A stretch of DNA of 64,000 nucleotides from Thermothelomyces thermophilus ATCC 42464 (taxonomy: Eukaryota; Ascomycota; Sordariomycetes; Sordariales; Chaetomiaceae). The DNA lies in assembly GCF_000226095.1 (NCBI RefSeq), contig NC_016473.1, positions 3,720,001 through 3,784,000 on the forward strand, given 5' to 3'. Positions 55,400-64,000 of this stretch are shown piece after piece. The notes below the pieces were generated by a model, which did not search any database, was not told where the DNA came from, and saw only the letters and a program-made list of their open reading frames with translations. Positions within the stretch are counted from its first letter, which is position 1; every line of letters starts with the position of its first letter. The translations under genes were made by a program, and so were the position numbers.

Positions 55400-56280
55400 A
55401 AAGAAGAAAAGAAAAGAATACCAGAATCTGGGCAGCGCGGGCCAGAATATATAGGCAGTGGCGATGGTCAGTGCACAACTGCAAAATCTACCTTGCCCCA
55501 CATCTTCAAGCCCCCTTTTCTGATTGGCCAGCAGATCGGTGTTTTTCGACGCAAACTTGCCCGGAGTTTTTCGGCAACCACTCCTCCGCCCAAGACCGTT
55601 GAGCCCCGATCTTGTGGAACGGGGCTTCCGTACGAAGTATTAATTCGTAGTTACACTTGCTAGCCTAGAGACTTGCCTATTCCTCATCTGTGGTACTTTT
55701 GCGCCTCTGAACCTCCAAGATATACAGTGGTATCTGAAATAACCCAACCCATCCATAACTAGAGCTCCGAGCAGCTTCCTCAAAACATATTTTGCGCAGC
55801 TCGGCGGTTCCCATTTTTTGTGCCACACCTTCGTAGTCTTGAGCTGTAATTACCATCAGTCTTGATGCACATCCCGCGTTTTGAAAACGGTTTATAGTGT
55901 ATACTCTTCAGAGGAGGAAGGGGGCTCCTCTCAGTTAAGAATTCAGTAATTACTCCAAAATAATTAGTCAGCTCTAATCTCGTTGATCCTTCTTTGGGAC
56001 TCAAAATGCAGCTTGTAATTAATTATTAGATTACCATCGACTCAGGCCGTTGGAACTAATTACCGTATTAACTACCGTATCACGGAGCAATTGATGCAAT
56101 TGATGAAGCAGTGTCAGCATGCGGTGAGTCAAAATGTGACATGAACCATTCTATTTTCCAAGATTTAGTATCAACATCTTACTTTCTTTTTTCCTCTTGG
56201 GATTCTAGTCATTATTCAATTCTTCCGGTCGCAGGGCGCCAACTCGCTGAAATCAAAGTGGAACCCCCCCACCCGGCGTC
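55400..56280. other. AT-rich intergenic between U2 and the thioesterase
   Basis: It begins with the U2 promoter (TATATA at 55448-55453). From about 55630 to 56250 it becomes the most AT-rich stretch of the window, full of TAATTA and ATTAGT words. Two overlapping minus-strand frames (55640-55828, 55780-56004) lack recognisable similarity. The composition would fit an old C-to-T mutated (RIP-like) remnant, but no element can be named. Confidence 0.5.
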
Positions 56281-57186
56281 TCATTCCGAAGTATGGCTGC
56301 CAAAGTTGGCCCTCATCTCGATTTCCCGACAAGCCTTCTTGATCGCCTCGGTCGTTGCATCCAAGTTCTCCTCGGTATGGAAGAGGTTGAAATGGTGCCC
56401 GGGAATATCGATGACCTTGGCGATCAGATCTTTCCTGTAGAGCCCCCAACCGAGCTGGGGGTCCGACCGGTAGACGTCCACCCTGCTCAGTCCTTCTCCG
56501 GGCTCTGGGACGCATTCGAGGGCGCGAAGCAGCACGACGGGCGGGGGTCGCAGCGGTGGCGGTGCCCTCTCCCCGTCGTCGCCCTCTTCCCCCCTCTCCC
56601 CCTCTTCTCCCTCTTCCCCCTCCCAATCCGGCAGCTTCCACTCCCTGACCATCCTCAGCGCCTCCGAGAAGCAGCGCATCACCTTCTGCTTGGTCTCCTC
56701 CCGCGTGTTCTCACTCCACACAATGTTGTGCTCCACGATCGGCCGCCACGACGCGGTCCCGATGACGGGGCAGACCGAGTCCACCATGACGATCCCGACC
56801 ACCCTCAGGCGGGGCTCGCCCGGCGGGGAACGCCTCGCCTCCTCGGCGATCTGGTGGGCGATCTCGAGCGAGATGAGGCCGCCGAGCGACCACCCGCCCA
56901 CGATGACGTCCCCGCCCGAGGGGAGGGCCGAGCGGATGAAGGCGCGGTAGTGCCGCGCCATCTCGGGGATGCCCCCGGCCCAGGCGGCGCCCGAGTCGAA
57001 GTTGGGGTTAGCGATGCCGTAGACGGGGCGGTCGAGCTCGCGGAGGCAGTAGTACGAGAAAATGGTGCCGCCGCCGTCGTGGATGAGGAACAGCGGGACC
57101 GGCGCTCTTCTCCGCTTCTCCCACGGCCAGTCATCCTCCTCCGAGAATTCGTACTCTTGGATGAGGTTGGGTTGCTCGTCAAACAT
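56281..57186 (-). CDS. Stand-alone type I (PKS/NRPS-like) thioesterase-domain protein
   Basis: Single exon, 301 residues. Family knowledge: thioesterase domains of this alpha/beta-hydrolase type release or edit acyl chains on polyketide or peptide synthases; free-standing versions occur in secondary-metabolite clusters. Sequence: VPLFLIHDGGGTIFSYYCL (first strand and oxyanion loop) leads to the nucleophile VIVGGWSLGGLISLEIA (S100). The acid is IVMVDSVCP (D136) and the His is IDIPGHHFNLFHTEEN (near 272), a complete triad. RPVYGIANPNF is typical of the fungal PKS-type TE. An inserted Glu/Gly-rich stretch (about 190-210) lies in the lid region. No synthase is visible in the window; the immediate neighbour is an FAD monooxygenase on the same strand, 680 bp away. 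The substrate is unknown. Confidence 0.88.
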   Translation of the reverse strand: MFDEQPNLIQEYEFSEEDDWPWEKRRRAPVPLFLIHDGGGTIFSYYCLRELDRPVYGIANPNFDSGAAWAGGIPEMARHYRAFIRSALPSGGDVIVGGWSLGGLISLEIAHQIAEEARRSPPGEPRLRVVGIVMVDSVCPVIGTASWRPIVEHNIVWSENTREETKQKVMRCFSEALRMVREWKLPDWEGEEGEEGERGEEGDDGERAPPPLRPPPVVLLRALECVPEPGEGLSRVDVYRSDPQLGWGLYRKDLIAKVIDIPGHHFNLFHTEENLDATTEAIKKACREIEMRANFGSHTSE

Positions 57187-57866
57187 GCCGCGCAGTCGTT
57201 GGGGTGGAAGTGGGACGGCTGAAACATCGATTGTTAACGGAATCCGAATTTCGGATTGAATGCAGCGAGAACGGGACTGAAACTACCGAACGAGAAAGCC
57301 CCGAATTGGGGGTTCTTTAGATCAGTTCCGATCGGTGTTGACGATCTTCCTAGACTTCCTTCGCGATCGTAGGCTGGGCCGAGATAAGGCCTCTCTGCGT
57401 GCGGTTCGGCAAGACGGAGAGGGGAAAGAGCGAATCGTTGGTAAATGAGGGAAAATAGTATGAAAATTGAAGTGAGAGTATATCTACTGGAAGTATCGGA
57501 GCACTCCCGCGACTAAATTGTGGCTAGAGCGTGAACACAAACTCGGGAGCACATCAGATGTGAGAATGAGTAGATTAATCGCCCCGTCACCGACTCCTTC
57601 GCCGGAACCGTCGCGCAGGGCGGGGCCCGGCTTAGCGCCCAGAAGCACAGCGGGGCCACACACGACTACCCTGAATCCGCCCCGGAGGGAGCGATGTATG
57701 CATTCCCGATAATTTGGAGGGAGAGATACTGATATATATATATATATACAGACAGGCCAAACATGGTCCCCATGGCGAACCCATGAGTAAACTGCTTTTT
57801 TATTTTTATCTTTGTTTTTGTTTTTGTTTTTGTTTTGTTTTTATTTTTTTTGACATGAATCCTGCT
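57187..57866. other. Intergenic between thioesterase and FAD monooxygenase
   Basis: The promoter region of the thioesterase and the 3' end of the monooxygenase. It contains (AT)8 at 57732-57748 and a (TTTTTG)n-type T-rich tract at 57796-57851, immediately after the monooxygenase stop on its own strand. No gene is seen. Confidence 0.6.
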
Positions 57867-59675
57867 TCAGGACCAGACTCTCTGAGCAACCCATCTTATC
57901 ACTTGGGGTGCGAAATAGGCGACCACAACCGCCCAAGCAAGAGGTTTGACATAGGTAAAGGGTGATGGAGACGGCGCGACGTTGGGTGAGACAAGGTACG
58001 TGTCTAGGAACGAGAGTAACTGCCGCAGCTTAGACAGCGGCCCAATATGGGCAATGTACCCGTCCGGTCGGACAAGCACATACCCGGCCTTCCTCCCGAA
58101 CCCAAACTTGTCGTGCAACCTGCCGGCCGAATCGGTGTACCAATCAGGTCCCGGCGTCGGTCTGTCATCGCCGGCGATGTAGTGTACCCGGAGCTCGGTC
58201 TTGCAGGCTGCCACCACCCCGTCCGCCGCGCTCCTCAACGCCTCCTCTCCCAGGCCCCCCCTTGCAGCATTTCCGGAAAAGAGCAGCAGATGGTGCGGCG
58301 CTCCCACGCATACTCTCTGCAGGCTCGTCTCTCTCGCTTCGCTCTTGGACCAGATCTTCCCGTCCGGTAACCGATCGCCGCCCCGGATGGTCGGGCGCCA
58401 CCAGAAGCCGCTCGCCTCCCCCACGAGCCGGGTGCGCCCGCGATAGTGGACTCCAAACTGAGACATGAAGTGGAACACCGACTTCCTCCACGCCCGATCG
58501 CGCGAGATGCGCGGGGCGAAAAACCGGATAAGGAAGTTGCGGAACGGCGTGAACCAAGGGTTGGGCTCTGTGAGGAAGGAGAAGATGCGGTCCGTTCCCC
58601 GGAGCAGCATCAAGCCGACGGGGCGGCGCTCTAGATCGTACGTGTCGAGGAGGGCGTCAGCCGCGGCCCAAGCCTGGGATCGGGGGAGAGCCGACTCGGT
58701 TTGGAGGGACAGGGCACGCGCGAGCTTCCAGCCCAGGTTGATCGAGTCCTGGATGCCCGCGTTCATGCCCTGCCCGGCGGCGGGAGAATGGATGTGGGCG
58801 GCGTCGCCCGCGACGAAGAGGCGGCCGTCGCGGTACTGGTTGACGCAGCGGTGATGAAGGCGGAAGCGGGTAAGCCAGAGTGGATCGTGAAGGGTGCCAG
58901 AGCCGGGCGGCGTCATGGTGGTGAAGTAAGCCTGCAGCTGGTCCAGGGTGGGCGCTTCTTGGCCTGGAACGGCGACGGGACTCCGCGACACAACCACGCG
59001 GACGAGCTCCTGATCGAGCGGTAGAGTGCCGACGAGGCCCTGGTTGTTAAGGTAGACGCTCAGGCTGTCTCGAGCAATGTTGGAGTCCCGCAAGCGGGCG
59101 TCGCAAAGGACAAAGTCTTGGGGGTAGGCACCTCCGGGAAAGGTCATCTTCTTGGAGGCATGGCGGACGGTACTGTGAGCCCCGTCGCAGCCGACCACGT
59201 ACTTGGTACGTATTGTGTCGCTCTTCCCGTCCGGGCGCTCGAGAGTGACGGTGACTCCGGCGTCGTGCTGGATGATATTGCTGGCGATGACGGGGCGCTC
59301 AACGCTCATGCCATACTCGGAGAGACACTCATCCAGAAACCTCTCCGTTTCGACCTGGGAGAGGATAAGGGGCAAGGGGAATTCGGTGTCCGTGGTGCCG
59401 AGGTCATCCAGGGTAAGGCGGGAAACACGCTGTCTGTCGATGTGCGTAACCGCACCGCGAAGGATGCGGCCTCTCTGGACGATCGTGTCGGCGGCTCCAT
59501 GGCGGTTGAGAAGCTCCAGAGTCCGGGGCTGGATGCCCAGTGCCCGGCTCTTGTCGTTCCTGATGGGTTCCCGATCAACTATGCGGAAGCATACGCGGTG
59601 TAGGGCGAGCTCCAACGCTAGAGCGGTGCCGACTGGGCCCGCCCCCACGATGAGGACGTCACAGTCGTACGTCAT
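57867..59675 (-). CDS. FAD-dependent aromatic monooxygenase (PHBH/phenol hydroxylase type)
   Basis: Single exon, 602 residues from MTYDCDVLIVGAGPVG. An earlier ATG (59723) would add 16 residues ahead of the Rossmann strand and is less likely. Family knowledge: group A flavin monooxygenases use NAD(P)H and O2 to hydroxylate aromatic rings. Sequence: GAGPVG at 11-16 binds FAD. The DG motif is VVGCDGAHSTVR (D164-G165) and the GD motif is FVAGDAAHIHSPAAGQGMNAGIQDSINLGWKLA (GD at 290-291). The C-terminal thioredoxin-like domain ends with PDWYTDSAGRLHDKFGF and YVLVRPDGYIAHIG. The final 25 residues (AWAVVVAYFAPQVIRWVAQ) form a hydrophobic tail that might anchor it to a membrane. With the adjacent thioesterase it looks like a tailoring step of a small-molecule pathway, which is inference. 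Confidence 0.9.
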   Translation of the reverse strand: MTYDCDVLIVGAGPVGTALALELALHRVCFRIVDREPIRNDKSRALGIQPRTLELLNRHGAADTIVQRGRILRGAVTHIDRQRVSRLTLDDLGTTDTEFPLPLILSQVETERFLDECLSEYGMSVERPVIASNIIQHDAGVTVTLERPDGKSDTIRTKYVVGCDGAHSTVRHASKKMTFPGGAYPQDFVLCDARLRDSNIARDSLSVYLNNQGLVGTLPLDQELVRVVVSRSPVAVPGQEAPTLDQLQAYFTTMTPPGSGTLHDPLWLTRFRLHHRCVNQYRDGRLFVAGDAAHIHSPAAGQGMNAGIQDSINLGWKLARALSLQTESALPRSQAWAAADALLDTYDLERRPVGLMLLRGTDRIFSFLTEPNPWFTPFRNFLIRFFAPRISRDRAWRKSVFHFMSQFGVHYRGRTRLVGEASGFWWRPTIRGGDRLPDGKIWSKSEARETSLQRVCVGAPHHLLLFSGNAARGGLGEEALRSAADGVVAACKTELRVHYIAGDDRPTPGPDWYTDSAGRLHDKFGFGRKAGYVLVRPDGYIAHIGPLSKLRQLLSFLDTYLVSPNVAPSPSPFTYVKPLAWAVVVAYFAPQVIRWVAQRVWS

Positions 59676-61111
59676 GTTTGCCTTAACTTTTTGTCCGTTC
59701 ACACGTATGTACAGTACATACACCAGCTAACTCCGGCGCTCCCCGCTGTACTGTACGTCACAACAAGGGTCAGTATACAACGTAAACAATATAATTGAAC
59801 AATGAAGATGGAGGTTCTTAGGTTTCTGTCGCTCACGGGAACTGCAAAGACGTTCTGCTGGCAGAGGCGTGGTCATCTGGGGACAAGCCCCGCCTTTATT
59901 CGCAGCGCCCGTCATCGTGGTCGGTACCGATGACTCGCGCATTCCCCCAATTGAAAGCTTTCTCGAGAGATTGGACAACTTAAACAGCTAAGCCGTGTCG
60001 GCGTCGGACCACAGGCCCGCCGACTCCCCCGCGGGACGAAGCAATACACTAGTGTACACTAGTAGTACGCGCCAACGGCGGGAGTGTGGGTCGGTGGTCG
60101 GGGCACACAGCCCTGCCCGCCCCGGCATTCTTCGTTTGGCCGAGCCCGAGCGATCTTCAGCTCGGCGTTTCGCGAGACGAACTTTGTTGAAGAACGAAAG
60201 GCAGAATTCAATTTATTATTTCAAATGCCACTCTGCGCTTAACTTTGGGCATCCTTAGGCAGACCCACCCGAAACTGTTCTCGCTGTTTTGGCGGAAACC
60301 GCACCCCCTGCAAGTTTTTGAGCGTCCCCTTATTAGCATGTGCAGTGAGCGTGCACTTGCTGCAGTCAGTGCAGGCTGTCAATGGGCTGTGTGCTTGCCT
60401 TCTGCCCCGTCGGCTCCCACAACTCTCCTTTCACCAAACCATAGGTAAAACCATGAACGCAGCACTCCCGATCCTACCTTATCAGCCAGCCAATACGTAG
60501 TACCCTGTATGCACTCCTCGCTCCAGCGCTCTACGAGTAACGCGTTGCGCAGCAGTCGTCTAACACCGAGGGGCGCAGTTTCTCCACAAACCCCAACAGC
60601 GCCTTTTGTTAATAGGAGAGAATCGCCCAGAATCGGACGTATAACATCTACGGATCAGGCAGGCTCAATTTCGGCCGTCCATACATGGTCTCCATTTTGC
60701 TAGTTCCAATGCCAGCAGCAACACAAGCACTTTCTCAGAGACGGTTTGCAACACAAGCTACAGAACGAAAACTTGGATACCTTGTATCTGCTCGCGAGAA
60801 CATCACGAGGAAATCACCCCTCCCAAATATTCAAACCCGACCAAAGCCATCCCTCCCTCTCATGCAGCAACACCAACAACCCCTGAGACAGGGTATCCAG
60901 CAGAGCCCCCGCATCAGCCCATAGAGTCGGGCTTCCAGAACCACATAACGACAGAAGGCCTCCCAAAACAAAACAAACGTAGCTGACAAACGCTGGCCAC
61001 TGTGCATTACCACACAAGGCGAAACTATAGACTGGGTCATGGTATCATCAAACACTGGAAATCCCCCCACCGTGCCGTCCAACCCCATAAAATCACCGAT
61101 CTTGACCAAGC
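59676..61111. other. Intergenic, about 1.4 kb
   Basis: The monooxygenase upstream region and the kinesin 3' flank. Two GTACWGTAC palindromes (59709, 59748) lie within 85 bp of the monooxygenase start codon, and CACTAGTGTACACTAGTAG is at about 60047. Nothing else is recognised. Confidence 0.55.
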
Positions 61112-64000
61112 TCAGCGGCCCGACTCGGGAGTGGCGGACCTCAGCTTCTTGGTCGACTTGGCCGTCCCAATATGGGTATTGTGCACCTTCAAATCCCGTT
61201 GTTAGCTACGTTCCAACAGAGCATTCTCCCCCCAGAGAGGAGGATGAGCGCGGGGGGAGATATATTCAAATATGAATATACTTGCCTTCGTCGCGAACCG
61301 CAAGCTGGTGATGGTCTCCTTCAGATGCGCCTCGAGCGGGCTGACCATGACGAACATGAGCGTCTTGGAGTTGCCGCCGAGCGAGTACTGCAGCAGATGG
61401 GTCAGCTTGGAGTTGCGGTAGGGCACGTGTGCTGACCCGCGGCCGAGGGCCTCGATGACGTCGCCCAGGCAGGCCAGGCTCTTGTTGATGTTTTGCGTCT
61501 CCTTCATGCGGTCGCCCTCGGCCTGCGAGTGCTTGAGGCGCTCCGAGCCGGCCAGGTCGACCAGGTTGAGGGTGCCCTCGCAGCGCTCGTTGGTCGCGCT
61601 GTTCTCGCCGACCAGCTTGAGGATGAAGACGGAGTGGGAGCGCGACGACCGCTCGTTGGCCTTGGTCGCGGCGACGCTGCGGTTGCTTTGGGCCTGCTTG
61701 AGCATGGCCTCGACCTTCTCGGGCGAGTCGAGGGCCACCGTCTTACAGTTGACCACCGTCGTCTGCTTGCGGACGTCGTCGTGGCGGATCTCGAGCTTCT
61801 TACGCGGATCCGCCTCGCGGCTGGGCGTGAGCAGGTCGTGCAGCTCTTCGTTGTACACCTCGACGAAGCTGCCTTCCATCGTGTACGTCCACGACTTCTC
61901 CTGCAGCTTGGTGATGGTATCGTAGATCATGTGCGTGGCGCGCGGGATCATGCCGTCGGGCGAGGACATGGTGTACGTCTTGCCGGAACCCGTCTGGCCG
62001 TAGCAGAAGATGCACACGTTGTAGCCATCGAGCGCGCTCTGCACGAGCTGCGAGATCTCGCCAAAGACCTCCTCGTTCTGGACCGAAGGGTTGAAGACGC
62101 GATCGAACTCAAACGGGATCACCTTGCGGCTGACGACCCCCAGACTGCTCTTCTCCTCCGGGCCGGTGACGTCGATCTGTGAAGAGGTCTTCGTGTCGGG
62201 GAAGGCTATCTTGGCCTCCTCACCTTCCGAAGGGTCGAGGATCGGCCGGACTCTGCACATGACGCGGATGTTGCCCTTCAGCTCCTGGTACTTGTTGAAC
62301 AGCACACGGCGCTCCGTCTCCTCCTTGATCAACTTCTGACGTGCTTCCTCGGCCACGCGCAATGCTTCCTGGAGACGGGCCTCCATGAGCGCATACGAGT
62401 CTGCTTGTTGCTTGCTGTCGGACTCGAGGAAGTCGATCTTGGCTCGCAGCCCGCGCATCCGCTCCTCCAGGGTCACATTCGTGGCCGTCATCTCGGCAAT
62501 CTGTTGCTGGAGCATTTCCTTGATCGTTTGCTCGCGGTCGAGGTCCGACTTGAGCGCCTCCACCTGCGACCGCATCTCCTGGACCTCACGCTCTTTCTTC
62601 AGCAGCTCCGAGTTCAAGTCCTGCTGCTCCGCCCCCAGCTTCGAGCGTAGATCTTGGAGCTCCCTTGACTTTTGGGTTCGCTCTTCCGCCAGCTCTGCCT
62701 GGTACTGACGTTCTCTGGCCTCCGCCGCCGCCTGGTGCTCTCTCTTTAGACGGTCGAGCTCGCTCTCAAAATCGCGCCGGATTTGGTCAACCTCGAGCTT
62801 GTGCTCTCGCTGTCGATCCTCGAGCTCGTACTTCTGTCGCCTTTGCTCCGTTTCTATCTGAAGCGCCATCATCTGCTTCTCCTGCTGCAGTGAGTTGTTC
62901 TCCTGCCGTTGAAGGTCAAGCTGGTTCTGAAGCTGAGCGTTCTGGTCAGTGAGCCGCTGTTTCTCCCGTTCCAGATCGCTTGCTGTCATGGTAAAATCAG
63001 CATCTCGCCCGGGCATGACTGTGACGCGCCAGACATACCCCGATTCTTGGCGAGCTCGATCGCTTCCTCGAGTATTTTCCTGTCGCCCATCGTGCCCTCA
63101 ACGGTTTCTTTTATAACCTTGAATTGCGTTTCGAACTCGCTCAGTCGGCCGTCGACGTCCCAGCCTGTGAAATTGGTTACAGTTGAGTCTTTAACAAGGA
63201 AGGGGGCCTTTGCTGGGGAACATGACTTGGTGGGTGAAGTTGCCCTCTTTCGGGGGCTCTCGGGCAATGTCTGCACCGTGTCATACGCCACCCTGGATAT
63301 TCTGATCTGCGATGGCGCCGCCGGAGCTGACACGGTTACCGATTGAGAGTTGGCAGTCCTGAGTGGGTTGCCTCTGGCCGCTTTCTCTCGATGCATTTTG
63401 CCGGGAACAATGCTCTCTGGCTCGTCTTCCGACTGGGAAGGCCGATACAGAGGCTGCCTGTGAGATTTGAAGGCCACTTGGCCCCCGTTGAGACTTCCAT
63501 CTTGGTGATCATCAAGTGACAAATCCTTGAAGCGCCTGTTGAGTCCCGAAATGTCTCTACTTGGTCGCCGGTCATGCGAAGCAACCACCTGTTGGAGAGC
63601 GGCATTCTGTTGTCTTTGATGCTGTAGACGATACTGAAAAGAACTTGTGAATGTCATACCCTTATTCTGGTTGGTCTGGAGGGGTTCGTCCTCCAACTCT
63701 CGGTTTGCCATTGCAGTTGCCGGTCGGGGCCGGGTGAGTCCGCGTGGGCGGGTGGTCGTCGACTGAGCGAAGCCCATCGAGGTTGGGGCTCGGCCCGTCA
63801 CCGGGGGTCGAGCTCCCGGGCCGACGCTTTTGGCGAAGTTGCTGGTCTGAGCATATCGTGAGGTTGCCGTAGAGGAGTTGGCCGAGAGGCTTGCGATTGA
63901 CGCGCCCTTGACGTTCGTGCTAGCTCGCGGTAGCCCGGCGGCGACGGAGGGAATCCCGGACTTTATCGGTTCACCTGCTCTCTCGACGAGAGTTTTGCGC
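61112..64000 (-). CDS. klpA: Kinesin-14 (KAR3/KlpA-type C-terminal motor), 5' end outside window
   Basis: Visible exons: 64000-63039 (open to the edge), 62982-61286 and 61186-61112; 910 residues seen. Family knowledge: kinesin-14 motors move towards microtubule minus ends and organise the spindle; A. nidulans KlpA and yeast Kar3 are examples. Sequence: a Ser/Pro/Arg-rich N-terminal tail is followed by a long coiled coil from about 320 (DLEREKQRLTDQNAQLQNQL onward). The kinesin-14 neck is LKGNIRVMCRVRP. The motor domain has the P-loop GQTGSGKT, switch I NERSSRSHS, switch II LVDLAGSERLKHS and NKSLACLGDVI. The last 24 codons come from a separate exon, giving SLRFATK-VHNTHIGTAK and a short basic tail. 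That final 99-nt intron begins with GCAAGT (GC-AG type) and has a CTAAC branch site. The 56-nt intron at 63038-62983 is canonical. The start codon lies beyond 64000. Confidence 0.95.

Noticed and set aside
55640-56004. Two overlapping minus-strand frames in the AT-rich block
   Set aside because: Short, without family resemblance; the AT-rich composition does not match neighbouring coding sequence.

Overview
The window is nuclear DNA of a filamentous ascomycete, most likely a Sordariomycete of the Sordariales type. The evidence is GC-rich coding exons split by short introns (47-203 nt) with GTRNGY donors and CTAAC/CTGAC-type branch sites, Zn(II)2Cys6 regulators, CFEM and cerato-platanin secreted proteins, an AcrB protein and a fungal U2 snRNA. 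The species assignment is inference. I recognise no intact or fragmentary transposon, LTR element, viral copy or CRISPR array.

Layout, left to right: Sec72-type ER translocon subunit (-); a five-exon Zn2Cys6 regulator (-); a TauD/TfdA 2-oxoglutarate dioxygenase with four introns (+); a 4 kb gene-free stretch; a PlsC acyltransferase (-) divergent from a mitochondrial NAD(H) kinase (+); a CFEM GPI protein (-); acrB (-); a mitochondrial hotdog thioesterase (-) divergent from an ETFRF1/LYRM5 homologue (+); a SAM methyltransferase with a His-Asp repeat (-); the CCR4 deadenylase (+); a conserved-looking unknown (-); a sugar-regulator-like Zn2Cys6 factor (-) with about 5 kb of empty upstream DNA; an acyl-protein-thioesterase-like hydrolase (+); cerato-platanin (-); an unknown with homopolymeric Thr (-); the U2 snRNA gene (-); a stand-alone type I thioesterase and an FAD monooxygenase side by side (-); and a C-terminal-motor kinesin-14 (-) whose 5' end lies beyond the right edge.

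Most genes are housekeeping and scattered, with no operon logic. Two neighbourhoods are functionally suggestive. The hotdog thioesterase and the LYRM5 homologue share one divergent promoter, and both point to mitochondrial acyl-CoA/ETF metabolism. The thioesterase plus FAD monooxygenase form a two-gene island, resembling part of a secondary-metabolite pathway, between the U2 gene and the kinesin. Structurally notable are two GC-AG introns, a 13-nt microexon, a stop-free 3n intron in CCR4 with a C19 tract, and two families of short palindromic words (GTACWGTAC and TACGGAGTA) strongly over-represented in the intergenic DNA. One of these words also forms stem-loop IIb of the U2 snRNA. I found no clear candidate for a wholly new biological system; the palindromic word families and the thioesterase/monooxygenase pair are the best leads.
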